Assembly (NCBI RefSeq): GCF_002775205.1
Contig: NC_036446.1
Span: 19,778,565 to 19,842,564 of the forward strand
Reading direction: 5' to 3'
DNA: 64,000 nucleotides
DNA from: Xiphophorus maculatus
Lineage: Eukaryota > Chordata > Actinopteri > Cyprinodontiformes > Poeciliidae
Below, piece by piece: positions 1 through 10,957 of the stretch. The notes below the pieces were generated by a model, which did not search any database, was not told the origin of the DNA, and saw only the letters and a list, made by a program, of their open reading frames with translations. Position 1 is the first letter of the stretch; each line of letters starts with the position of its first letter. The translations under genes and the position numbers were made by a program.

Positions 1-108
1 AGGAGTGCTAATCATTGTGGTGGACACTGTATATTACACCATTGTAAATGTTACAGCTGTAATAACTGCAATATTTACAATATTTCAATGCTTTATGTTT
101 ATCGGCAG

Positions 109-3100
109 CTGCTGGACGGACTGGATGTGCTGCAGAGAAACACCCTCTCGCCGCTAAAGCAGGATTTCATCGCCAGCAAACTTATTGGGACCTACAGGAA
201 CATGACAGCTCAGGATCTCATCAGGTCAGGAAAACACGTTGGCTTTTTTTTATATTATCTCATCCAGAATATAATGTTATAAAACTTGTGCAACAAGTGG
301 TTATTATCATTTCATCATATAACAACTGAATATTGATAAAAATGAAAGTTATGATGAAAGAGTCATATGAAAAATAAAAAAAGCATCATCTATCTTAAAG
401 TAGTGGAAAAAATGACCATAGCTGCACTTCAGAAGATTGCTATTAATTCATAAAAAATATTGACTTTTTCTGAAAATGTTTATGTTTTTCCTTTCTGCAG
501 GGTACATGATTTCCTGATGTGTGTTAAAACAATGTTTCTAATTTCAGATTGGGAAATGTCTTATGCCTCGCAGAGGCAAAGGATCTCCTTGTTTACAAAA
601 ACACTGAGGTCTTCCAGGTCATCCAGGAGATTATTATGAACTGCACACTCAGTGGACTCAGTATGCCCAGCCAGCTGGTAGGAGTGCATCATTCCCTTCT
701 TTCCTTATTGTTTTTTAAAATGTGTATGGAAAAGGAACAAAAATAAGACAAGTCATATTCTTTGTCCAGGTTTCAGATCTCTTACTGAGCAACCCAGAGT
801 TTAAGATCCCATCCTCACTCAGTTCTGACCGCCTGGAAGAGATCGCTCCACTCCTGCCCTTGCTGGGCGTAACTTTCCTGAATGGTCTGACGACATCCCA
901 GTTGCTCGCCGCTCTTCCTGCCCTCAGCACCGTACCGTTTACTCCAACACAGGTAGAGCGGAACTGGACCCTTTCAGTCTGTGGCCGTAGATTAAAGAAC
1001 CTTAAATAAAATAGGCTCCTCTTTGTTCTGGCCAGCCATCATTAGAATCTGAAGTAAGATTCTAATGGCAAAGACCTTACAGCTGTCAGTAGCCACACCT
1101 TACTGACAGCAGTCCAGCTATTTGAGATGTTCTTTTTCCGAGTACAACTGATGCAATCAAAGAAACCGTTGTTTGGTTTCTATTCACGGGGCTGAATAAT
1201 TTTGACACTGAAGTGGTCAATCAAAGTTGGATGTAATGTTGATTTAAAAAGAAATAAAATAAGCTGTTGTAATTTAGGGTTGCACAGAGGTGCAGTTGGT
1301 AGCTCTGTCGCCTTGCAAAAAAGTCCTGATTTTAAATGCTGACCTAGGATCTTTTTGCATGGAGTTTTCATGTTCTCCTTGTGCATGGGTGGGTTCTCTC
1401 TGGGTACTCCAGCTTCCTCCCACAGTCACATGACTTTTAGGTCGATTGGTTTCTATAAATCCTCCTTTGATGTGAGTGTTTATGTGCATGTGTGATGGTG
1501 CTGTCTGTCTCTGTATTGGCCTGTGATGGACTGATGACAGACAATCACCCCTCGCAACCCTGCAAGGATAAGTGTGCAAGATAATGGAGTAGTTTTTTAT
1601 TTAAACTACTCAAGATGTTCTTGTTGCAAACACCTTGACATTTTTTTATTGTATCAACAAACTTATTTTGCAGTGGTGGTTGGATAACCTTCTGTGTAAC
1701 TAAATAAGCTGTAGGGGACTAGGTTTAACAGCAGCTTGTGTTCATTCTCTGTGTTTCAAAGGCCTCCGTAATCGTGGACAAACTTCTATCTAACGCAGTG
1801 AGTAACTTTAAAGCTTAAACTCTTAATAGACTGAATGCTGTGTGGAGAAGCTCGGTGTCATGTGTAGCCTCACGCCGCCCTTCCCTCTTCCCAGCGGCTC
1901 CCAGACCAGCTGGAGGAGCTCGGTTCCCTCATTGTTGGTGTAAAGACAGAGACCCTCCTGTCCCTCAATTCTGACAGACTGCTCTCCGCCATGAAGGCCT
2001 TCGCTCAACACACTCCCGCTCTCTGCCGGCCATACATGTCGGTCTTCTGTGCGCCGGAAACAAACGCCATTGCCACGAAACTATGGGTACTGAAGATGCG
2101 AGGGTTATTCACACTGATGTCATGTTCAGTACAAACATGTTCTGTTTGAAAGTTCAAATTTGAATAGAAGATCCAAAAGAAAGAAATTGAAAATCAAAGA
2201 TTTAGATCTTTATTTGTAGAAGTGATTTGCTACATGTTTTTTTTTTTTTTTTTTTAGGGCTTCCCTGAAGTTGTCAGCTGGTTGGACGACATGGAGCCTC
2301 TGCTCAGATGGACGCCTCTGATATGTGTCCTTTCAAGAACACCGCTTCTTGTGAAAAATCTCTCCAAGACCGCCACGAAACCCTGGAAAACGCAGCAGGT
2401 ATTGCAGAGTTGCCACTGAATTTGAAAACATATAAAAATACTTTAGAGATTTAATATAAAATTTTGCTTCAACTGTAATCAAAGCTCAACACATCCTCAC
2501 CTGCTGCCTACCACACACACATGCTGTCTGTGCAGATGTCAGAGATGTTTTCGATTTTTATAGCATTGGCAACATTAATGTCAGAGAAGTTTGAGTTCTC
2601 TGTGCTTCCTCAGAATCGCGATTATTAAGCAGTTAAACCATGCAAACAACTTGCATTTTGATGCCACACCATTTTCGTGTCACATTTTTGAAAGTTAACA
2701 GAAAGATAAGATCATGTTTTAAAACCTTTTTTCCATTTTATCCTACAGGCTCAAGCCATTGTCAAGGCAGTTAATACTTACACAAATCAAACCAAGCAAA
2801 GTTTTCTGTAAGTATATTTTTGTTTCTGCCATGTGGCATTCTTTGTTTTTATAAATAGAAACAAATAGCAGGAATATTTCTGTTTTCATTGACCTAAATG
2901 CCACATCTGTGACTTGCTTTGCCTCATCTTTACTGTTCAACTCTCGCTTCTGTGTGTGTGTTCAGGAGCCTGGGAACCCTGGTTCAGGGTGTGAGCTGCA
3001 AGGACCTACACCAACTTTTTCAGGCTGATCGGTCGCCTCCTTTTGTGAGGAAGATCTTGGCCCTCCTCAGGCAACAGCCCAGTCTTCTTCACACTGCGCT

Positions 3101-6100
3101 GGTAATTTTAACCAGCGTAACCAACATATTTTTTACGTTGCATGTGATATATATGGATCATGTGTGTTGTTTTGTCCTGGTGGACAGAAAAGGTGTGTGA
3201 TTGAGGAGCTGTACCCACTTCAGTTCTTCGCTGACCTTCTTCAAGATCTTGGAGCTGAAATTGCTTTGTGCATACCGTGAGTCATAAAAACTGCAACTTC
3301 TCTCAAACTCCTCATATTCATGTCTGTCAAAAACAATTTCTGCTAAATATTACTTGAAGTGCTCCGTGGTCTTATACTGATTGCTTAAAACAATTTATTC
3401 TGCAGCTGCATGTTGCTTTCTTTTTAAAAAGATTCTGGAATGAGTTTACAATACAGGAAACATGTAAAGATGAGATTGCAGAGCAAGATTTTCTATTTCT
3501 TTGTTGCCTGAAGAGCAATAAAGTAAACTGTGATGTTTCATATATACACATTTTTAGACTGTGTAAATGAAAAACATTGTGTATGTATTCATGTCGTTGC
3601 TTTTAGGATGGTCATCATTAGGTTGCTTCCTGCAGATATGATGGACATTCTGAGGAAGATGATTGTTGCCTCCCCTCAGCACTTTCTCATGTTAACTAGA
3701 ATACAGCAGGAGATTCTCGTGGACAAAATCATTCAGAGGATGGTATGTAGATGAACTCCCCCACTCCACCTTATATCACATTAGTAATGTTAAAATTCAA
3801 ATAAACCAGAGTCCAGATTTTGAGAAGTTAAAACTTTCCCATGCGATATCATTCTCAACACTTCCTACTCAAAGTTTTTTTTAAATATATTTTTGTGGGC
3901 TCCAAATCAAAATATTTCACTATATGATTTCTCAAAGTGGCTTGTTACCCAAATCAAAGAAAAAAACTGGTAGTTGTTTTCATCCATATGATCACACTGG
4001 TGTAAGTTTGTAACACTTGTCTCTTGAAATGTTGTCAGAGCTTTATTTAAGTTCTGGACCTGAGAAAAGAGTTACAATTATGGATTTTTAATGTGCAACA
4101 AAATAATTACAAATGACTTATATATTTCTTTAGTTTTGGGTAGGAAGGACTGCATTATCCAAACTCCTGAATTTGGTCACAATTACCGTTAAATCAAATC
4201 TACACCTAGTTAAGATCAGAAACCTTATTGTTTTATATACATTACCTCTCAGTCAGAAATGTAAGTGCTCTGCTTTATCACTCAGGCGTTTTTGACTTTT
4301 CTCTGTAGAACATGTACACTGGGCCATTCACTGAAGAGGAGTTTCGTTCACTAGACATTATGGCCCCATTTGTGGCGGATGAAGTTTTCGTTCAGGTGGA
4401 TCGAAGCTTCTTCACTAAAAACCTGGATTACCTCCAAAGGCTTTGCTACAGCAGCAGCAAGATGGAAATTGTGGCCCGTATTCTTCAAGAACCGGCTGTT
4501 TTTGGGTAAAGATATCACAGACTGAAAAGAGACTCAAAAATCATTCAACCTATGAGAAACAAAGAGCAAATGTGGAACAATTGTACAGAGAACTAAAGAG
4601 AAACCAAGCTGTTCATAAAGCACATTTTGAAAACCGCAACTAATCTCAGCTCTAAAGATTGTTTTAGTAATTTGCCTAAACAACTATTCAGTTAGTCTCT
4701 TTGCTAGAAAAATACATTGTGTATTACAAAGGGTTAAATATGATGTTAGCTTCATTGAAATCTTGACGATGTATATACTTTACCCTATATGGAACAGTTA
4801 TGCTGTATCAAACTGTTAACATTTTAATTAAATTAGGCTTCTATTTTCATTTCACCTCGTTAATTTGCTAGACATTCTGTGTGTCACAAACTTCCAGAAT
4901 AAGTTCTTCCTAACTGAGCAAACTCAGGTTGAATCAGTCTTCTTCAGATGACTCCCATGAATAGTAATCTAAATCCATTTGCAAGGTGTTTTGGAGTTAA
5001 TTAACTAAATGTTATTGTGATTAAAAGAAAAAATACCTGGGAAAGTCTGAAATTGCCCCAGTTTTCTTTTTGTAACATCTACAGCTCAGATTTTTTTTTA
5101 AAAAACCGTAAAGGTGTGGTTCTTGTTAGTTTATAAAAAATTATTACAGCATAGGTACGTATAAGAGCATCTGTCCATATTTAAGACAAATTTATACATC
5201 AAATTTATTTCTAGATTTGATCAATCTCAGGATTACACAAGACTTAGGCTAAACACTTAAGGTGATATTTGTAAGTTTTCCATTCTGTGCATTTAATTTT
5301 GTCTTAATAGAAACTGGGATGCAAATGTTCCAGTTTCTCCTGGGGAAAATATTAGTTTGAGTATGAATGAAACATGCAGTGATGCGCCATTGGAGAAAAA
5401 AATTGCCATGTTGAATTGTAACTCTTATACAGATGAGTTGCCATGTAAAATGTTAACATTTAAAAGCCGTTGTAGAATGGTAAGCTGTTGAGCTCATGAG
5501 GGATTTGTGTACTTGCTTACAGGCCAGTGAAGAACTGGAACCAGGCAACGCTTAGTGCAGTGGGACGATTTCTCTTCTTCCTGCCTCTTAACGTTTTGCA
5601 GGACTTGCCATTGGTGAGTTCACTGCAACAGATTCTGTAACAGATTCTTTCCCGTAACATATCCATTGTGGGTTTTGCTCGACTGGAATATGATCTCAGG
5701 GCAGGTCAGGCATACAAAGGCTGAAAAGAAATCCTTCAGGTGTCAGTTCTCTAGCGTGCTTAGGAATCAGGTGATGAAGTTCCTGTTTACCTGTGAGCTA
5801 CCCACACACGATTGTGTTTTTGCTTTTGTTTCCACAGCCACTGATGACAGTGGGGCGCATAGAGAAGCTGTTCATGAGCCAGCGTCAGTGGGAAGATGGT
5901 GACGTGGGGATCCTCTGCTCAGACATGAACGAAATAAAGGATGTTTTTAGCAAACGGCAGTTCGTTCTGCAGTTTTTCCTGGGCTTCCTTAAAATGAATT
6001 ATATGTCATGTGAGCATCACTGTGGTTCATATAAAGTGATTCTGTGGTACACTTTATGTAAAAAAATTTCAAATGTCAGGTTTTTGTGATGTGAAATCAT

Positions 6101-9100
6101 GATAAATGATTTCTTAATGACTTTTTTCACTTTAATGCAACGTATATCCTGTACAACTCAACTGCAAGACAAACAATATCTGTTAGTGTAGAAATCAGAA
6201 AAGTATAAAGTTGTAGTAACTTTGTTGCATAGATATGCACATCCTTAAATTAACTTTGTTAAAATAACCTTTTGATTCAATTTCAGCATCCAATCTTTTT
6301 GAGTTTACATCAAACCCAAATTATAGTGAGTCTGATTTTTCCTTAGCATCATTTAGCCAAAGCCATCCTTTGCAGAGAGCTTACAAAAGTTCACAAGGGT
6401 CTCATTATTTAAAAGTAAATATGTAAGGAGCTGCAGGAATTTCTGGTTAGAATTGATTTTATTTTAAATCAATGTATTCTCCGTGTGAATGGACTAAGGA
6501 GTAGAGCTTTAAGACAGAAGCTTTTTCTTCCAAAGAAAACTTGACAACTCATCTTTGTCTAAAGATTTATGTAATCTACAGAACCAAAGACAGACAACTG
6601 AAACTCAATATTGTGCTAAATGTTTAACTTGTTGGGTTTATTTCTCATTGAGGTTTTTATAAACAATGAGAAACCAGTGGATGAACTTAACGTTGCAGCC
6701 CCAGACCACTATTTTTTGTCTGTGTTTCTTCTCTCTAAGCGCCTCCAATTGTTCCTACCTGTGAGATTTTGCACACCACGCTCCCCTCTGCTTGGACCCC
6801 CAGCAGCTTCAGCAGCATGTCTTCATTGGCCTTCTCCAACTGTCTGGAGCTGATAGGCCAGGACCCATTTCTTGCATCCTACCAGCGTGTCGAGATTCTC
6901 AAAAGAGTCAAAAAGGTTAGACCCACCAGGGGACATACGTCAGTACTTCATAGGCGAGATAGCACTTATGAGTTTTAACATTTGATGTCAATCCTGTCTT
7001 CTTCTGGGTCACTCTGCACCATGTGAAGATATACGGACCCACCGCCTCCTTCTCCCAGTCTGTGATTGCTCAGCTGGGTGAGATAGCAGTAGAGCTGACA
7101 CCAGAGGAGCTGAGAACTCTTCGACTGACAGAGCGACGGAGTATCAGTGCTTTGGGAGCTCTCAAAACCTGGAACAAAAGACAGGTAGCCTATTTCTGCA
7201 CTGTAATGTTTTACAAAATGTAACTTTTCGTTGTTTTTATATATTTTGAAGACAACATTTAGAGGTAGTAATCTTAATGGGAGAAAAGTAATCTTTTTTT
7301 TAAAATATAGCAGCACCATATCATGCTTCTTCACACCAGTTTACATCCTGTTGCCTTGACAAGGATTAACCTAACATTATGTTTTGCTCATCTTTCTAGC
7401 TGACTGCACTGTTTACCGCCGTGTTAGACTCTACCAAACTGATACCAAGTAAGCTTGACTCCAGTATGCTGGTGGCCCTGGGCCACATTGTGTGCGGAGC
7501 TCAAATCGCAGAGATCAACACTTTTAACAATGTGGAGTTCAGGTGAGATCAGGTACCACAAAGAAGGAGCTGTCTTTTTCACAGCTCAGCGTGGCACTTG
7601 TATTTACAGTCTTCTTGTGTTATGTCTCCCCCTGCTGGCTGCAGTAAGGCGGTTCTTTGGCTGGGAAAGCTCAACCTGACCTGCTCAGAGGAGCAGATGG
7701 GGGCTTTGGTTGGGCTGCTCACCCACAATCTTGCTTTTGGATTCATGAGCTCATGGGGCACAGATGTGTTTATTGAGATCGGATCTCTGGCAGGTACTGA
7801 ATCGTTGACTCGAGTGTTCAACTTTGACTGATACCTTTAATTTTCTGATAACTCAGCTCAAATTATTTGTCACTTATTAGTAAAACAAATGACATAAAAC
7901 AAAGTGGGACATTTTTTCCCAGGGTTATTCCAACAAATTAGGGTAAAACAATGATTACCAATTGGAAAAAAAAGTTTAGTGAAAAACACAAATTATACAA
8001 AACATAAAATATGTGCACTTAAAGCTGTAGTATGTACCTTTTATTTAAAAAAAACCTTTTATTAACCTTTTATTTTTAAAAAAAATCTGGTATTTTATAT
8101 ATCTGTTTTAATTATCATTATGTTGTGACAGCGTGGCATGAGACGGATAATCTGTAAAGAAAACAAAAACACTTCTCCGCGTCTATACTGCAGAAATGCA
8201 CCACTCCTGGTAAAAAATACATTTCAAACATCCATCCATTTTCTGTTCACCCTTTGTCCCTGATGGGGTCGGGAGGGTTGCTGGTGCCTATCTCTAGCTA
8301 CGTTCCAGGCGAGAGGTGGGGTTCACCCTGAACAGGTCGCCAGTCTGTCGCAGGGCAACACAGAGACATACAGGACAAACAACCATTCACACACACACTC
8401 ACAGAGAGAGACAGTCTCTCTAATTAACCTGACAGTCATGTTTTTGGACTGTGGGAGTACCCGGAGAGAACCCACACATGCAATCTCCATGCAGAAAGAC
8501 CCCGGCCGGGAATCGAACCCAGGACCTTCTTGCTGCAAGGCAACAGTGCTACCAACTGCGCCACTGTGCAGCCCAGTTTCAAACAACCAGCATAAAAATG
8601 TATGCAATAAAATAACAGTAAAATAACAGAAACACACAAGTAACAGCTCTATATTAAAACAATAATAAACAGTATAAGATAAACTAAAAACAAATGTATA
8701 AAAATGACCCAACATAGTGACTATGCTTTTGTCTTTGAAACTGTTCACAGGTGGTCTTCCTGACATTGTCATGTCATCTCTGGCGAAAGAGCAAATCGAA
8801 GGAATCTCACCCATGGCTATGTCCATGATACCACCTAAGAAGTTTTCTGTAAGTTTAGATGTTTAATGTTTATCAAAAGCTTCCGCAGAGTGAGTTTTGC
8901 TGCAGGTCTTCCATAAACTTCTCATTTTGTCTTCTCCTGCCGTCATGTTCAATTGCTTTCTTGTGTATTTGGCCGTTTCTCCAAGGTGGTATTTCACGAG
9001 AACCAGATCAACATGTTCACCTATGAGCAGGCTTATGCATTGACTCCAGAGCAGCGCTCAGCTCTGACAGATGTCCAGAGAAGAGCTATTGACATGGTGC

Positions 9101-9388
9101 TGACTTGCTGGAAAAGAAACATAGGTAAAACACAAAGCCAAAGCCTGTGAAATTGTTGTAATCTGATATTGATTCCATAGGAATATGTATGCTTGGGGTT
9201 TTTACAGCTGAGATAGCACTCAGCCTTTTGCTGGTGAAAAACACTAACTTTATATCACGTTTTGCATCGCTTTACATTTGTATTGGTTTCATTGTGCTCC
9301 CCTAGATTTGTCAGCAGGGCTGGCTCAGAGCCACAGCCTTCTGTGCATCATACTGGGACTGCTGATGGTGCTGGCCGTCCTGTTCTGA
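109..9388 (+). CDS. strc: Stereocilin (stereocilin/otoancorin/mesothelin family), C-terminal 873 residues, 5' truncated by window edge
   Basis: Twenty exons join in frame to one C-terminal chain of 873 residues: 109-224, 548-677, 770-952, 1762-1797, 1895-2086, 2258-2398, 2749-2807, 2966-3101, 3188-3276, 3607-3742, 4309-4505, 5523-5613, 5838-6009, 6740-6915, 7029-7184, 7400-7542, 7645-7793, 8751-8848, 8986-9124 and 9306-9388 (TGA). The exons encode short leucine-rich helical segments (for example LEEIAPLLPLLGVTFL), fitting the predicted superhelical repeats of this family. The end is a hydrophobic tail (LLCIILGLLMVLAVLF), as in a GPI-anchor or membrane-attachment signal. Mammalian stereocilin forms links between stereocilia of outer hair cells and their attachment to the tectorial membrane. 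I favour stereocilin over otoancorin because the segment WGTDVFIEIGSLAG to VVFHENQ resembles stereocilin as I remember it, and because STRC and EIF3J are linked on human 15q. Family membership is firm; the paralogue is inferred. The donor of the exon ending at 6009 (GTGAGC) is the least certain junction. Confidence 0.75.
1040..1110. repeat. Two adjacent perfect 10-bp hairpins
   Basis: The first hairpin is CATTAGAATC (1040-1049), 8-nt loop, GATTCTAATG (1058-1067). The second is GCTGTCAGTA (1082-1091), 9-nt loop, TACTGACAGC (1101-1110). Both lie in one intron of the stereocilin-family gene, 14 bases apart. Confidence 0.8.
1276..1590 (+). mobile_element. tRNA-derived SINE, degraded copy in a stereocilin intron
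   Basis: The segment starts with a tRNA-like head (gttgcacagaggtgcagttgg, A-box-like) followed by text that matches, base for base in many stretches, the reverse complement of the better preserved copy at 8231-8576 (shared: ggttctctc, gggtactcc, cttcctcccacagtc). Its B box is eroded. It lies between exons ending at 952 and starting at 1762. No clear target-site duplication was seen. Confidence 0.75.
8231..8576 (-). mobile_element. tRNA-derived SINE with intact B box and 9-bp target-site duplication
   Basis: Read on the minus strand, the element begins with a tRNA-like head (GGGCTGCACAGTGGCGCAGT, then GGGTTCGATTCCCGG, a perfect RNA polymerase III B box) and ends with a GGATGGATG tail. It is bounded by the direct repeat TTTCAAACA at 8222-8230 and 8577-8585, the target-site duplication expected from LINE-mediated insertion. 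It sits in the intron before the exon at 8751. Any long open frame through it comes from the SINE and is not a gene. Confidence 0.85.
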
Positions 9389-9438
9389 CCCGACACATGA
9401 ACCTGCTCACTCTACTGGATCAGAAGCTTCATCACAAC

Positions 9439-9444
9439 AATAAA
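9439..9444 (+). other. Poly(A) signal of the stereocilin-family gene
   Basis: AATAAA lies 51 bases after the TGA at 9386-9388. This would give a very short 3' UTR. An unrelated 3' end further downstream cannot be excluded. Confidence 0.5.
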
Positions 9445-10430
9445 AGCACATTTCATTTACAACTCTGGACTATAAACATGACAGTTATCGCAATCACAAT
9501 GTGTTTTCAGCAGCAATCAGTCAGTGTGACATCCAAAGCTTTATAGATTAACTCATGGCAGAAAAACATACGTAGACAGTATTTATTTTTTATAAGCCTA
9601 ATTGAATCCATTCTGCCCTAATTTATTACTCTCTATGCGCAATGTATTAAAACAACTTCTGCCTCAAACCTACAGATTTATATATATATATGCTTTTCAA
9701 ATAATATATGTTCTAAGAGGGAGTACAGTGGTAAACCCATTCTAATATTGCAGTGCGTTTTGCATTATTGTGGACTCTTTACATTGTGAATATTAAAGAC
9801 TAAATTCATCCTGAACTATGCGTATTTATTTATTTATTCTCTACGTAACTTCACACTTTTGTTTCATTGCCAAGCTACATTCCTGATATTCATTCCTTTA
9901 TTTATCTGTATAATCCTCCTATATATTTGATTAGATATATGAACTGTCCTCTTACAGCATTCAATGATCATCCAACATGCAACCTTATTCATTTTTTCAT
10001 TCAACTGGGTACAAAAGTTTAAATTAAGAGAATGTTACTGTAATCCACATAATATTCACCTAACAATGCATAAATACAAAATAATTACAAAATAAAAACT
10101 GATTTCTTCCTCCACTTTTCAATTTTCTCTAATGTGTTTTGGGGGAAAAAAAACTTAAAATAGCAGTAAAGCTAAACTGGTAATGTGCAGTGGTTGCATA
10201 AAACAACATAGTGATCAAATTATTAACATGCAAGACAACAGCTCAGTGTGGCTACACCTCCTAAGAACTTTCTGTCAGCTGTTATCCTGACTTATCTCGC
10301 AGCGTCATGGTAGCACAGTACTTCCCATACATGGAGGGGGGAAAATCATAGCAGTCTCTCAGTCCATTGAACAATACAGAATATAAGCAAAGAGCTTATT
10401 TATTATATTTTATACCCCTCATAAACCATA
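9445..10430. other. Intergenic A+T-rich spacer
   Basis: This stretch separates the stereocilin gene from eif3j. It holds stop-rich A+T-rich sequence with a short TA run (about 9681-9692) and a second possible 3'-end context near 9790. I see no coding exon in it. Confidence 0.6.
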
Positions 10431-10435
10431 AATAG

Positions 10436-10590
10436 TGTAGAGGAAATAAAATTACATCACAAAAGAAAATAGTAACGCTCAGTGATTTGGGTAAGTAACT
10501 TTAATCTGATTACTGAATTTGAAATAGTAACGCATTAGATTACTCGTTACTGAAAAAAGTGGTCCGACATCAGTAACATGTTACTGATAT
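10436..10590 (-). mobile_element. hAT-like transposon fragment
   Basis: The sequence carries the 'agtaac' rich text typical of a fish hAT-type non-autonomous element (aaagaaaatagtaacgc, then attactcgttactgaaaaaa and gtggtccgac). It matches the reverse complement of 34000-34150 over more than 100 bases. It ends in the perfect 20-bp palindrome ATCAGTAACATGTTACTGAT (10569-10588). The superfamily assignment rests on recollection of such termini, not on a search. Confidence 0.6.
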
Positions 10591-10857
10591 ACTACTAAAT
10601 AAATAAAATTCAGAGGGGATTATGCTTAAATATTACTTTAACTATTGTCCTATTTTTTTTTTAGCTCAAATCGAAATCATAACCCAAATGTTTAAGGCAA
10701 TAGTCACTATGAACTCCGTTCCATAACTTATATATTTTTTCAGTAATATGACGAAGCGGGGTGGATTTCATGTTATCCGTGCCCACCAGGTCTGTGTCGT
10801 TTGAGGCAGTGGACGGTGGCGCACTGGGGAAGTGGTGACGGGGAGATAATCCGGGAG

Positions 10858-10864
10858 TGACGTC
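10858..10864 (+). promoter_or_regulatory. CRE-like site in the eif3j promoter
   Basis: TGACGTC (seven of the eight bases of the palindromic cAMP response element) lies about 95 bases before the eif3j ATG. The surrounding 10750-10957 is markedly richer in G+C and CpG than its flanks and has no TATA box, which fits a housekeeping promoter. Binding is inferred. Confidence 0.45.
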
Positions 10865-10957
10865 CGGAACGTGGGAGCAGTTTCTGAGCGTGGCCAGCCA
10901 ACGGGCTGCAGCGCTGACTTTACTGCGAGCCTGTCAAACACAACCAACACAGCCGAC

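Noticed and set aside
1274..1579. 101-codon minus-strand frame
   Set aside because: It coincides with the degraded SINE copy at 1276-1590.
8497..8575. Possible tRNA gene (perfect B box and A-box-like sequence)
   Set aside because: The tRNA-like part cannot form a full cloverleaf and is joined to the SINE body and GGAT tail, so it is the head of a SINE.
8323..8826. 167-codon open frame on the minus strand with hydrophobic segments
   Set aside because: It runs through the SINE at 8231-8576 and into a real stereocilin exon on the other strand. The frame comes from the repeat.
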